Shown: positions 18,036 to 26,916, counted from the first letter of the stretch. The stretch: DNA of 64,000 bases from Streptomyces sp. DT2A-34 (GCF_030499515.1 NZ_JASTWJ010000001.1:9900001-9964000); one strand, 5' to 3'. Made by a program: numbers and translations. The notes: generated by a model not told the origin, from the letters alone.

Positions 18036-19454
18036 TCACCTTCCGTTCGGGAGTCGTGTACGAGACGGTGTGCCGAGAGGCTGTTGCGCTCGCGGTTCGC
18101 AGACCATCACCAACGACCTCGGCCCCAACGTTGCCGCGGGACGCACGTGTTCGACGTGTCCGGGCACGTGGCGCAGCCGCCAATTCCGTGCGACGTACGC
18201 GAGGGTCATGGTGGCTTCCGCCATGGCGAAAGAGTCGCCGATGCATTTACGGCTGCCCGCTGCGAACGGAATCATCGCTCCCTGCGGGACGCCGGCGGTC
18301 TGCCCCGGTTGCCAGCGGTCGGGGAGGAAGCGGTCGGGCTCGGGGAACGAGGCCGGGTCGTGGTGCAGGAGGTACGGGCTGTACAGGACGGTGGCGCCCG
18401 GCGGGAGGCGGTGACCGGCCAGGTCCGTTTCCTTGGTGGTGACGCGGGTGAAGAGCCAGCCGGGCGGGCGGTGGCGAAGCGTCTCGGTGAGGACGAGCCG
18501 GGTGCGGACGAGGCGCGGCAGCTCGTCGGGACCGGGCAGCCGGCCTCCGGCGAGCACGGCGTCGACCTCGGCATGCAGCCGGCGCTCCTCCTCCGGATGC
18601 CGCGCCAGCAGGTCGAGGGCGGAGGTGAGGCACAGGGCGGTGGTCTCGGCTCCGGCGAACAGGAGCGTGATGAGCTGGTCGTGGACTTCCTGTTCGGTGA
18701 TCGCCGCTCCGCCATGGTCCTGCCTGGCCGCCAGGAGAGTGCCCAGCACGTCGGTCCGGTCGCTGCACGCAGTGCCCTGTCGGCGCTCTGCGATGGCCGC
18801 GTCGACGATCGCGTGCAGGCGGTCGACAGCACGCCGGTAACGACGGTTCGCGGGCGTGGGGACGCGGAACAGGGCGTCGACCGGCACCACCGTCCGGACG
18901 AAGAGGCCGCGGACGATGGTGGCGAGGCAGCTGCGCAATTCGGCGCCCGTCGCGGCGTCGAGCGAGTCGGAGAAGAGCACACGGCTCATCACCCGCGTCG
19001 TCAGTGCCAGCATGGCCGCGCTGACGTCGACCTGCTCGCCGGCTCGCCACTCACGGCACACCGACTTCACCTCCCCACCCATCAGCGCCGAGTGGTCGGT
19101 GACACGGGCCGGGCGGAAGTCGGGTTGGAGCATCCTGCGCTGCCGCCGGTGCTCCTGGTGCCGGCAGGTGCCGACCCCGTCACCCAGAAACGATCGCAGC
19201 CTGTCGTAGAGCGGGCCCCCCTTGTCGAAGGTGCGCGAGTCCATGAGCACCTGGTGGACCAACTCCGGGTGACACACCATCCAGGCGCGTTGGGGACCCA
19301 GTCGTATCTCGACCAGGTCCCCATGAGTGGGCAAAGAATTCAGAAAAGCCAACGGGCGACGGTACAAGGCGATACCGTGGCCGATGAATGGGAATATGCC
19401 CGGCGCAGTACCCACCCTCCAGGCGTGTTCTCGTTCAGGCACAGCACGGCTCAT
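18036..19454 (-). CDS. Cytochrome P450, terpene-cluster type
   Basis: A 472-residue P450. It has the I-helix motif LFAGAETTA, the K-helix E-T-L-R, and the heme loop FAAGSRKCIG with the ligand Cys near residue 404. The N-terminal proline region and the PTHGDLVEIRLGP and FDKGGPLYDRLR stretches resemble the P450s that oxidise sesquiterpenes in streptomycetes, such as those of the albaflavenone and pentalenolactone pathways. The start at 19454 has a strong site (GGGGAGG) seven bases before it. The gene is the first of a two-gene operon with the terpene synthase, so it should oxidise that enzyme's hydrocarbon product. It is intact even though the cyclase is not. Confidence 0.9.
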   Translation of the reverse strand: MSRAVPEREHAWRVGTAPGIFPFIGHGIALYRRPLAFLNSLPTHGDLVEIRLGPQRAWMVCHPELVHQVLMDSRTFDKGGPLYDRLRSFLGDGVGTCRHQEHRRQRRMLQPDFRPARVTDHSALMGGEVKSVCREWRAGEQVDVSAAMLALTTRVMSRVLFSDSLDAATGAELRSCLATIVRGLFVRTVVPVDALFRVPTPANRRYRRAVDRLHAIVDAAIAERRQGTACSDRTDVLGTLLAARQDHGGAAITEQEVHDQLITLLFAGAETTALCLTSALDLLARHPEEERRLHAEVDAVLAGGRLPGPDELPRLVRTRLVLTETLRHRPPGWLFTRVTTKETDLAGHRLPPGATVLYSPYLLHHDPASFPEPDRFLPDRWQPGQTAGVPQGAMIPFAAGSRKCIGDSFAMAEATMTLAYVARNWRLRHVPGHVEHVRPAATLGPRSLVMVCEPRAQQPLGTPSRTRLPNGR

Positions 19455-19624
19455 GGAAACCTCCCCCTCAAAGCGCGACACGTGAAGTGGCTGAACGTGC
19501 CACGGACTTGACACTTGAGACAAGTCCTGCCCAGTTCAAGCGGCGCTCGGCTTCCGGAAACCTTTCTCCAATGGGGCGCACAGAAGCACGGAGTAGCAAA
19601 AGAAGCATTCGGTGAACGGTTGTT

Positions 19625-19639
19625 GTTGCATCATGCAAC
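19625..19639. promoter_or_regulatory. 15-bp palindrome upstream of the P450 operon
   Basis: GTTGCA-TCA-TGCAAC is a perfect inverted repeat with six-base arms, about 170 bp upstream of the P450 start in a locally AT-richer stretch. It could be an operator for the P450/terpene operon. No motif database comparison was possible. Confidence 0.35.
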
Positions 19640-19665
19640 GACGGCGATTTTCACTCGTCACTCAA

Positions 19666-19710
19666 GTGTGGTCTCGCACCATGTGGTCTCGCACCATGTG
19701 GTCCCGCCCC
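19666..19710. repeat. Three tandem 15-bp repeats
   Basis: Three adjoining units of (A/G)TGTGGTCTCGCACC, the last with two changes, lie between the P450 promoter region and the 3' end of the acylase remnant. Confidence 0.75.
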
Positions 19711-19732
19711 ATGGGGACGGGGCCACATCGAC

Positions 19733-20551
19733 TCAGCGTTCGCGCACGCGCACGACCTTCAGAGCGGGCGAAGCCGCGATGTCCTTCTCGCAGAACCGCG
19801 AGGTCACCCACTTCTCACCCGAGAACAACCGGGCCTGGTCGCTGAAGCGGGGCGAGTGCGGGTTCGAGGACTGGGAGTGCGTCAGCAGCGTACGTGCGAC
19901 CGGGCAGCGGCTGTCGTCCCAGCCCACCGCCTGGATGTGGCTGGAGCCGGTCGTCACCTCCCGATAGCCGCCGCGCGCCTGGTCCCACACCGGCTCGATC
20001 TTGTTCCACACGCCGAGCCCTTCCGTGCCGCCCGGACCGGGGATGCGCTGGCCCTTCCGTACGACGAACTGGTGCTCGCCGAGGCGGGAGTCGAGCGCGA
20101 TGCCCGCCGCCCGGAGTTCGGCGACCGTCTCCGCGAGGGCCACGGCGAAGCCGGCGGCGGCGGTGTTGAGGGTGTTGAGGGTGTTCGGTGTGCGCACCGG
20201 GTCCGCCGCCGAGAAGGGCACCTTCCAGCGCTGGGCGGCCGGCATCTTCGCCGTCAGCTTCCGCCAGAACCGGTCGAAGAGCAGGGCGCCCCGGCTGCCG
20301 GTGTCCATGGTGCGATCCCAGGTCGCGAGCACCGAACAGGCCTCGGTGACGTCAACGGCCTTGCCGTCGCTGCCTGTTGCCGTGCCGCCAGGCAGCGCGG
20401 CACACGCCGTCGCCGTGTCGGCCGCGGCCAGGTCTGCCGCCGGCTGCCGGTCGTGCCGGTCCGGCCGCTCGGCCGCGGTCGCGGGCAGTCCGGCCGTGGC
20501 GGCGAGCTGGGCGACGGCCGCGACGACGCGGCGTCTGGGGCGGGTGCGCAT
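19733..20551 (-). pseudogene. Penicillin acylase family remnant with large internal deletion
   Basis: This 272-residue frame has a good ribosome binding site (GGGAGG), an ATG at 20551 and what looks like an export signal (RTRPRRRVVAAVAQLAATAG...ATAAE). It then jumps straight to the C-terminal part of the beta chain of a penicillin/acyl-homoserine lactone acylase: VDVTEACSVLATWD, RGALLFDRFWRKL, TTGSSHIQAVGWDD and TLLTHSQSSNPHSPRFSDQ. Family members are about 700-850 residues, so some 500 residues are missing, including the autocleavage site with its catalytic Ser and the substrate pocket. The fusion is in frame and the product could be secreted, but it cannot be an acylase. A decaying gene is the simplest reading. 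Confidence 0.8.
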
Positions 20552-20589
20552 CGTGCCTCCCAACGTCATCGAGGGAAGGAACCGTTGAG

Positions 20590-20605
20590 CATACCAACGG
20601 GTATG
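20590..20605. promoter_or_regulatory. Inverted repeat CATACC-N4-GGTATG
   Basis: A perfect six-base inverted repeat with a four-base spacer lies in the divergent region between the acylase remnant (start 20551) and the acyl-CoA ligase (start 20673). It is a plausible operator for one or both promoters. The regulator is unknown. Confidence 0.35.
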
Positions 20606-20672
20606 TGCCCCCGGTGAGGTGACCTGCCGTCCTGCTTGACCTGTCTGTGCGGCACACCGAGGATCATGTGTC

Positions 20673-22172
20673 ATGACGCCAGGACACGGCAGCACGGTTG
20701 ACGGAGTACTGAGCCGCAGCGCCCGACGCACCCCTGCGCGCGTCGCGGTCGACCACCGCGGCCGCACCTGGACGTACGAGGAACTCGACGAGGCCGTGTC
20801 GCGCGCGGCGAGCGTCCTGCTCGGCCAGGGACTCACCCCCGGCGACCGGGTCGGTGCCTACGGCCACAACTCGGACGCCTATCTGATCGCCTTCCTCGCC
20901 TGCGCCCGCGCGGGCCTCGTCCACGTCCCGGTCAACCACAACCTCACCGGCGACGACCTCGCGTACATCGTCGGCCAGTCCGGCAGCTCCCTGGTCCTCA
21001 CGGACCCGGACCTGGCGGATCGACTCCCGGACGGCGTCCCTACGCTGCCCCTGCGCGGCGCCGACGACTCACTGCTGGCGCGGCAGGCCACGGCAGCCGT
21101 CTACGACGGCCCCGAGCCGCGCAGCGAGGACCTGGTGCAACTGCTCTACACCTCGGGCACGACCGCCTTGCCGAAGGGCGCGATGATGACCCACCGCGCC
21201 CTGGTCCACGAGTACCTGAGCGCGATCGCCGCCCTCGACCTGAGTGCCGGTGACCGCCCCGTCCACTCGCTGCCGCTGTACCACTCGGCGCAGATGCACG
21301 TGTTCCTCCTGCCGTACCTGGCGGTCGGCGCCACGAACATCATCCTGGACGGGCCCGACGGCGATCAGCTCTTCGATCTGATCGAAGCGGGCCGCGCGGA
21401 CAGCCTGTTCGCCCCGCCCACCGTGTGGATCGCCCTGGCGGGCCGCCCCGACTTCGCGACCCGCGATCTGGACGGCCTGCGCAAGGCGTACTACGGCGCC
21501 TCGATCATGCCGGTCCCGGTACTGGAGCGGCTGCGTGAGCGATGGCCCAAGCTCGCCTTCTACAACTGCTTCGGGCAGAGCGAGATCGGCCCCCTGGCCA
21601 CGGTGCTGGCCCCCGACGAACACAAGGGCCGCATGGACTCCTGCGGCCGTACCGTCCTCTTCGTCGACGCCCGTGTGGTCGACGAGAACGGCGAGGACGT
21701 GCCCGACGGCACGCCCGGCGAGATCGTCTACCGCTCCCCGCAGCTGTGCGAGGGCTACTGGGACAAGCCCGAGGAGACCGCCGAGGCCTTCCGGGACGGC
21801 TGGTTCCACTCCGGCGACCTCGCGGTGCGCGACGCACACGGCTACTTCACCATCGTCGACCGGGTGAAGGACGTCATCAACTCCGGTGGCGTACTGGTCG
21901 CTTCACGCCAGGTCGAGGATGCGCTGTACACGCACGAGGGCGTCGCCGAGGTCGCCGTCATCGGCCTGCCCGACGAGCGGTGGATCGAGGCGGTCACAGC
22001 GGTCGTCGTCCCACGCGGCGAGGTGACCGAGGCCGAACTGATCGAGCACGCGCGCGAGAAGCTCGCCCACTTCAAGGCGCCGAAGCGGGTGGTGTTCGTG
22101 GACGGGCTGCCACGCAACGCGAGCGGGAAGATCCTCAAGCGGGAGCTGCGGGACCGGTTTGCCGAGGGATAG
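20673..22172 (+). CDS. Acyl-CoA synthetase (ANL superfamily)
   Basis: A 499-residue CoA ligase. Motifs are LLYTSGTTALPKGAMMTH (about residue 155), YNCFGQSEIGPL (about 295), the A7/A8 core SGDLAVRDAHGYFTIVDR and the catalytic lysine motif PRNASGKILKREL near the C-terminus. It is most like the FadD/long- or medium-chain family; the substrate is not clear. It converges with the phenylacetate-CoA ligase gene, and the space between the two stops is filled by a 22-bp tandem repeat array. Confidence 0.88.
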   Translation: MTPGHGSTVDGVLSRSARRTPARVAVDHRGRTWTYEELDEAVSRAASVLLGQGLTPGDRVGAYGHNSDAYLIAFLACARAGLVHVPVNHNLTGDDLAYIVGQSGSSLVLTDPDLADRLPDGVPTLPLRGADDSLLARQATAAVYDGPEPRSEDLVQLLYTSGTTALPKGAMMTHRALVHEYLSAIAALDLSAGDRPVHSLPLYHSAQMHVFLLPYLAVGATNIILDGPDGDQLFDLIEAGRADSLFAPPTVWIALAGRPDFATRDLDGLRKAYYGASIMPVPVLERLRERWPKLAFYNCFGQSEIGPLATVLAPDEHKGRMDSCGRTVLFVDARVVDENGEDVPDGTPGEIVYRSPQLCEGYWDKPEETAEAFRDGWFHSGDLAVRDAHGYFTIVDRVKDVINSGGVLVASRQVEDALYTHEGVAEVAVIGLPDERWIEAVTAVVVPRGEVTEAELIEHAREKLAHFKAPKRVVFVDGLPRNASGKILKRELRDRFAEG

Positions 22173-22280
22173 CGGGGTCGCAGGTCCTGCCCAGCGCGGA
22201 CGCAGGACCTGACCAGCGCGGACGCAGGACCTGACCAGCGCGGACGCAGGTCCTACCTAGCGGGGACGCAGGTCCTCGAT
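22171..22280. repeat. Five tandem 22-bp repeats joining two convergent stop codons
   Basis: Copies begin at 22171, 22193, 22215, 22237 and 22259. Each contains AGCG(C/G)GG(A/T)CGCAGG followed by (A/T)CCT, and most carry the odd palindrome CAGG(A/T)CCTG. The first copy contains the stop codon of the acyl-CoA ligase and the last covers the final codons and stop of the phenylacetate-CoA ligase on the other strand. The array probably arose by expansion of the 3' end of the latter gene. Confidence 0.9.
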
Positions 22281-23552
22281 CCGCCGGATCTTGCCCACGG
22301 ACCTCTCCAGCGACTCCGGTTCGACGATCTCCACCGCGACCGACACCCCGATGACGTCCTTCACGGCCGCCGCGATGGCCTGCGCGGCGGCGTCCCGCGT
22401 CTCGGGCGACGCGTCGCGGCGGGCCTCCGCCCGCACCGTGAGGGTGTCGAGACGGCCCTCCCGGGTGAGACGCAACTGGAAGTGCGGTGCCACGCCCGGC
22501 GTCCGGAGCACGATCTCCTCGATCTGCGTGGGGAAGAGGTTGACCCCGCGCAGGATGACCATGTCGTCACTGCGCCCGGTGATCTTCTCCATCCGCCGGA
22601 ACACCCGAGCGGTCCCCGGCAACAGCCGCGTCAGGTCCCGCGTGCGGTACCGGACGACGGGCATCGCCTCCTTGGTGAGCGAGGTGAAGACCAGCTCGCC
22701 CTCCTGACCGTCGGGCAGCACTTCGCCGGTGAACGGGTCGACGATCTCCGGGAAGAAGTGGTCTTCCCACACATGCAGGCCGTCCTTGGACTCCACACAC
22801 TCCTGCGCGACCCCGGGCCCGATCACTTCGGACAGCCCATATATGTCGACGGCGTCGATCGCGAACCGCTCCTCGATCTCCTGACGCATCTGCTCGGTCC
22901 AGGGCTCGGCACCGAAGATGCCGACACGCAGGGAGGTACCGCGCGGATCGACGCCCTGCCGCTCGAACTCGTCGAGGAGGGTGAGCATGTACGAGGGCGT
23001 CACCATGATGATCTCGGGCCTCAGGTCCTGGATCAGCTGGACCTGGCGGGCCGTCATACCGCCGGACGCCGGGATGACCGTACAGCCGAGCCGCTCGGCA
23101 CCATAGTGTGCGCCGAGCCCACCGGTGAACAGCCCATAGCCGTACGCCACATGGACCTTGTCTCCGGGCCGTCCGCCCGCCGCCCGGATGGAGCGGGCCA
23201 CCATGTCGGACCACAGGGAAAGGTCGGCGTCGGTGTAGCCGACGACCGTGGGACGTCCGGTGGTGCCACTGGAGGCATGGATGCGGCGAATACGGTCCTG
23301 GGGCACGGCGAACATCCCGTACGGGTAGTTCTCGCGCAGGTCGGCCTTGGTGGTGAACGGGAAGCGGGACAGATCGGCGAGCGAGCGGCAGTCGCCGGGC
23401 CGTACGCCTGCCTTGTCGAAGGACTCCCGGTAGAACGGCACGTTGTCGTACGCGTGCCGAAGCGACGCCCGCAACCGCTCCAGCTGCAATGCCCGCAACG
23501 CCTCCGGGTCGAGCCGTTCCCCAGCGTCCAGCAGCTCCGTCGCATCCGCCAT
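22257..23552 (-). CDS. paaK: Phenylacetate-CoA ligase
   Basis: A 431-residue enzyme that makes phenylacetyl-CoA from phenylacetate, ATP and CoA, the entry step of the phenylacetyl-CoA pathway. It has the N-terminal VPFYRESFDKAGV and FPFTTKADLRENYP signatures, the P-loop RIHASSGTTGRPTVVGYT, IFGAEPWTE, DIYGLSEVIGPGVAQEC and the C-terminal lid SVGKIRRIEDLR, all diagnostic for PaaK. The length equals the family norm. The other paa genes (oxygenase, isomerase, hydrolase) are not in the window, so this is either a stand-alone ligase or one acting on a related aryl acid. A palindromic site lies 37 bp upstream. Confidence 0.92.
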   Translation of the reverse strand: MADATELLDAGERLDPEALRALQLERLRASLRHAYDNVPFYRESFDKAGVRPGDCRSLADLSRFPFTTKADLRENYPYGMFAVPQDRIRRIHASSGTTGRPTVVGYTDADLSLWSDMVARSIRAAGGRPGDKVHVAYGYGLFTGGLGAHYGAERLGCTVIPASGGMTARQVQLIQDLRPEIIMVTPSYMLTLLDEFERQGVDPRGTSLRVGIFGAEPWTEQMRQEIEERFAIDAVDIYGLSEVIGPGVAQECVESKDGLHVWEDHFFPEIVDPFTGEVLPDGQEGELVFTSLTKEAMPVVRYRTRDLTRLLPGTARVFRRMEKITGRSDDMVILRGVNLFPTQIEEIVLRTPGVAPHFQLRLTREGRLDTLTVRAEARRDASPETRDAAAQAIAAAVKDVIGVSVAVEIVEPESLERSVGKIRRIEDLRPR

Positions 23553-23588
23553 GGGGAGTTCTCCCTCGCCAACCGCGTCAATCCGGAC

Positions 23589-23604
23589 GACCGATCATTC
23601 GGTC
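23589..23604. promoter_or_regulatory. Inverted repeat GACCGA-N4-TCGGTC upstream of paaK
   Basis: A perfect six-base inverted repeat lies 37 bp before the paaK start and 112 bp before the hydrolase start on the other strand. The ACCG...CGGT core recalls operators of TetR-type PaaR repressors of actinobacteria, but I cannot align it here. The regulator itself is not in the window. Confidence 0.45.
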
Positions 23605-23715
23605 CGGGTGTTCGGGATCAGCAATCCAGGCGGCGAATGATCAGGCAAGGGGGCGGGCCGTACTTTCCGGCAACTCCGTTGCGGTGAAAGCGCCTCGACG
23701 ACCAAGATCGGCACC

Positions 23716-24585
23716 ATGCCGTTCTTCACCGCGACCGACGGGACCGAGATCGCCTACCACCTGCGGGGCGAGAGCGAACCGCTCGTCGTCCTCCCCGGCG
23801 GACCGATGCGGGCCTCCGCCTACCTGGGTGACCTGGGCGGACTCGCCGCGCACCGACAGCTCGTGCTGCTCGACCTCAGGGGCACCGGGAACTCGGCCGT
23901 ACCGGCGGACCCGGCGACGTACCGCTGCGACCACCTGGTGGACGACGTAGAGGTGTTGCGCGCCCACATGGGGCTGGCCCACATGGATGTGCTCGGGCAC
24001 TCGGCGGGCGGCAGCCTCGCCATGCTGTACGCCGCCCGGTACCCGGAGCGGGTGTCGCGGCTGGCCCTGGTGACCGCGAATCCGTGGGCGCTGGGGATGC
24101 CGGCCACCGCCGAGGACCGGCTGGCCGCCGCTCGGCTGAGGGAGGGCGAGCCGTGGTTCGCGGAGGCCTTCCCGGCGTACCAGGCCTCGCTGGCGGGAGC
24201 GGGCGAGTTCGACCCGGTGTTCGCGCCCTTCTTCTACGGGCGCTGGGACGGCGCGGCCAAGGAGCACGACGCACGCGGCGACGACGAGTTCAACGACGAG
24301 GCCGCCGGCATCTACGGCTCCGAGGGCGCCTACGACCCGCCCGCCACCCGCTCCGCGCTCTCCCGGCTCGCCGCCCCGGTCCTCGTCCTCGCGGGCGAAC
24401 TCGACGTCGCCCCCGGCCCCGAGCTCGCCCACCGCACCGCCGACGTCTTCCCGAACGCCGAGGTCGCCGTGGAGCCCGGCGCCGGGCACCATCCGTGGCT
24501 GGACGACGCGGAGTGGTTCGTACGGCGCGTCGTGACCTTCCTGGACGGGGGAGCACCCGGCGGCCCGAATCTCGGCAATGGTTAG
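23716..24585 (+). CDS. Alpha/beta hydrolase
   Basis: A 289-residue alpha/beta-hydrolase fold protein. It has the oxyanion region VVLPGGPMRASAYL, the DLRGTGNS strand, the nucleophile elbow G-H-S-A-G-G (about residue 96), an acid in VLAGELDVAPGP and the catalytic His in GAGHHPWLDD. The pattern is close to proline iminopeptidases and related hydrolases. There is no signal peptide, so it is cytosolic. It is divergent from paaK and may share its control region. The substrate is unknown. Confidence 0.85.
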   Translation: MPFFTATDGTEIAYHLRGESEPLVVLPGGPMRASAYLGDLGGLAAHRQLVLLDLRGTGNSAVPADPATYRCDHLVDDVEVLRAHMGLAHMDVLGHSAGGSLAMLYAARYPERVSRLALVTANPWALGMPATAEDRLAAARLREGEPWFAEAFPAYQASLAGAGEFDPVFAPFFYGRWDGAAKEHDARGDDEFNDEAAGIYGSEGAYDPPATRSALSRLAAPVLVLAGELDVAPGPELAHRTADVFPNAEVAVEPGAGHHPWLDDAEWFVRRVVTFLDGGAPGGPNLGNG

Positions 24586-24627
24586 GGTTTGGCAAAGAAC
24601 CGGACGCCTGAACGAACAGGGGACCAC

Positions 24628-25113
24628 GTGAGCGCTCCACGCCTGAGCAGTACGCCATTGCCCGGCATCGGGGTCCGCTACGACCTCACCACGCGTGAGC
24701 AGCGCCGTCTGTCGGTGGTCGCCCACCGGGACGGATCACGGACGCTGAGCGCGTACCGCAAGGACGACCCGGACGCCTGCGCGCTGTCGGTACGGCTCAC
24801 CTCCGGTGAGGCGGCCACGCTGATCGACGCGCTGATGCCGGCGCACCACAGCCCCAACCTGCTGTCCACCACCGAACTGGGCCTCGTCGCCGAGCGGATC
24901 GAGCTGTCCGCCACCTCGCACTGGAACGGGCGGCTGCTCGGCGAGACCCGGATGCGCACCGAGACCGGCGTGTCCATCGTGGCCGTGCTGCGCCGCGCCG
25001 AGGCCATCCCCTCGCCGACGCCCGACTTCCGGCTGGCCGGCGGCGACACCCTGATCGTGATCGGCACCCGCGAGGGTGTGGAGACGGCCGCCGCGATACT
25101 CGGACGGGAGTGA
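24628..25113 (+). CDS. RCK_C-domain regulatory subunit of a cation/proton antiporter (KhtT-like)
   Basis: A 161-residue soluble protein ending in a TrkA-C/RCK_C domain, with I-x-L-S-A-T-S-H-W and the core PDFRLAGGDTLIVIGTREGVETAA. The N-terminal half resembles the extra domain of KhtT, which gates the KhtU K+/H+ antiporter in Bacillus. It is six bases upstream of the transporter gene, which supports that pairing. The GTG at 24628 has GGGGA seven bases upstream; an in-frame start further upstream would add residues that are not conserved in style. It probably senses nucleotide or pH and controls the channel. Confidence 0.85.
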   Translation: MSAPRLSSTPLPGIGVRYDLTTREQRRLSVVAHRDGSRTLSAYRKDDPDACALSVRLTSGEAATLIDALMPAHHSPNLLSTTELGLVAERIELSATSHWNGRLLGETRMRTETGVSIVAVLRRAEAIPSPTPDFRLAGGDTLIVIGTREGVETAAAILGRE

Positions 25114-25119
25114 GCCGCG

Positions 25120-26397
25120 ATGCACTCCTCCGCGGTCTTCCTCATCGAGTTCGGCGCGATCATCCTCGCCCTGGGTCTGCTGGGCCGGTTCGCCGGGCGT
25201 TTCCAGTTCTCGCCCATCCCCCTGTACCTGCTGGCCGGGCTCGCCTTCGGCAAGGGCGGGCTGCTTCCTCTGGGCGCCAGCGAGGACTTCGTCGCCATCG
25301 GCGCCGAGATCGGCGTGATCCTGCTGCTGCTCATGCTCGGCCTCGAGTACACGGCCAGCGATCTGCTCTCCAACCTCAAGACCCAGTACCCGGCCGGTCT
25401 CGTCGACGCCGCGCTCAACGCCCTGCCCGGTGCCGCGATGGCGCTGCTGCTCGGCTGGGGCCCGGTCGCCGCCGTCGTACTGGCCGGCGTCACCTGGATC
25501 TCCTCCTCCGGCGTCATCGCGAAGGTCCTCGGCGACCTTGGGCGGCTCGGCAATCGCGAGACGCCGGTCGTCCTGAGCATCCTGGTCCTGGAAGACCTCT
25601 CCATGGCCGTCTACCTGCCGATCGTCACCGCCCTGCTCGCCGGTGCCGGTCTCGCCGCGGGCAGCGCCACCCTTGCCATCGCGCTCGGCGTCGCGGGGCT
25701 CGTCCTCCTGCTCGCGGTGCGCTACGGCCGCCACATCTCCCGGTTCGTCTCCAGCGACGACCCCGAGAAGCTGCTGCTCGTCGTGCTCGGCCTGACCCTC
25801 GTCGTGGCCGGGCTGGCCCAGCAACTCCAGGTCTCCGCCGCCGTCGGCGCGTTCCTGGTCGGCATCGCGCTGTCCGGTGAGGTGGCCGAGGGGGCGCACA
25901 ACCTTCTAGCGCCCCTGCGGGACCTGTTCGCCGCCGTGTTCTTCGTCTTCTTCGGCCTGCACACCGACCCCGCGAGCATCCCGCCAGTGCTGGCGCCCGC
26001 GCTCACCCTGGCCGTAGTCACCGCGCTGACGAAGATCGCCACCGGCTACTGGGCCGCACGACGCGCCGGGATCTCCGCCAAGGGCCGCTGGCGGGCGGGT
26101 GGAACGCTGGTGGCTCGCGGCGAGTTCTCCATCGTCATCGCCGGGCTCGCCGTCACCGCCGGCATCGAGCCGTCGCTGGGCCCGCTGGCCACCGCCTACG
26201 TACTGATCCTGGTGATCCTGGGCCCGCTCACCGCCCGCTACACCGAACCGCTGGCGACCCGTCTGACGGAGCGTCTGGGCAGGCGTGCGCCGAGGGGCGC
26301 GGCAGCCACCGACGGCGAGGCCGGGGGCGAGGCCGATCCGTCGGCGGACGCACCGCACGATGTGGTGGAGGGACAGGGCGTCGTCGGCCGGCCCTGA
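25120..26397 (+). CDS. CPA2-family cation/proton antiporter (KhtU/KefB-like)
   Basis: A 425-residue membrane protein with about 12 hydrophobic segments. Typical CPA2 features are the N-terminal LLAGLAFGKGGLLPLG, LLMLGLEY, the discontinuous-helix region ISSSGVIAKVL, the LEDLSMA motif and the GAFLVGIALSG helix. A hydrophilic tail of about 35 residues has no RCK domain, in keeping with the separate regulatory subunit encoded upstream. The pair would export K+ or another monovalent cation in exchange for protons across the plasma membrane, helping with pH or osmotic adjustment. Confidence 0.88.
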   Translation: MHSSAVFLIEFGAIILALGLLGRFAGRFQFSPIPLYLLAGLAFGKGGLLPLGASEDFVAIGAEIGVILLLLMLGLEYTASDLLSNLKTQYPAGLVDAALNALPGAAMALLLGWGPVAAVVLAGVTWISSSGVIAKVLGDLGRLGNRETPVVLSILVLEDLSMAVYLPIVTALLAGAGLAAGSATLAIALGVAGLVLLLAVRYGRHISRFVSSDDPEKLLLVVLGLTLVVAGLAQQLQVSAAVGAFLVGIALSGEVAEGAHNLLAPLRDLFAAVFFVFFGLHTDPASIPPVLAPALTLAVVTALTKIATGYWAARRAGISAKGRWRAGGTLVARGEFSIVIAGLAVTAGIEPSLGPLATAYVLILVILGPLTARYTEPLATRLTERLGRRAPRGAAATDGEAGGEADPSADAPHDVVEGQGVVGRP

Positions 26398-26508
26398 GCG
26401 AAGGGCACGGCCGGCGGTCGACCGCCGTACGACAACCGGCCAGGAGCCCCTACGACAGCCATGGGCACGTTGCGACGCGCTGCGGGATCCTCGACCACAG
26501 GATGGGCT

Positions 26509-26916
26509 TCAGCGGCTGACCCGACGCCGGTACACGACGTAACCGACGGTCAGACCCACCGCACCGACGGCCAGGCCGGCTCCCAGCGCCACCTCGAAGT
26601 CCGCCGGCCCCGTGCTTCCGCCCAGGCCGCCCCTGACGCCCTGGGTGGGGAGGGGGGAGCGTGTGGGGAGCGGTGTGGGGACGGCAGCGTGGCGGCGCGG
26701 CAGGACCTCACAGGCGATGCCGTCGTGTCTGCCCCGGTCCTCGTCCAGGCGATCGTGGTCACCGGGGTCGCGGTTGAACTCCGCCTGCGCGTCTTCCTGG
26801 AAGGCGAAGTCGTTGCAGTCCATGTCGCTGTTGGCGTGGGCGATGTGGGCCGCCGGGCCGGCGGTGACCAGGACGGTGATGGCGGCTGTGCATATGGCGT
26901 GGACGCGTCTCTTCAC
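26509..26916 (-). CDS. Secreted or membrane-anchored Excalibur calcium-binding protein
   Basis: A 135-residue protein with a signal peptide ([27 protein letters not shown]). An Excalibur domain follows: D-C-x-D-F near the start and the EF-hand-like loop [16 protein letters not shown], with two cysteines. After a Pro/Thr linker the C-terminus has a hydrophobic helix and the basic tail YRRRVSR, so it is likely held in the membrane with the domain outside. It starts at a GTG (26916) with a GGGAG site. Excalibur proteins bind Ca2+ at the cell surface; the specific role is unknown. Confidence 0.85.
   Translation of the reverse strand: MKRRVHAICTAAITVLVTAGPAAHIAHANSDMDCNDFAFQEDAQAEFNRDPGDHDRLDEDRGRHDGIACEVLPRRHAAVPTPLPTRSPLPTQGVRGGLGGSTGPADFEVALGAGLAVGAVGLTVGYVVYRRRVSR

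Noticed and set aside
22171..22280. CRISPR array
   Set aside because: The repeats adjoin without unique spacers, so this is a simple tandem array.
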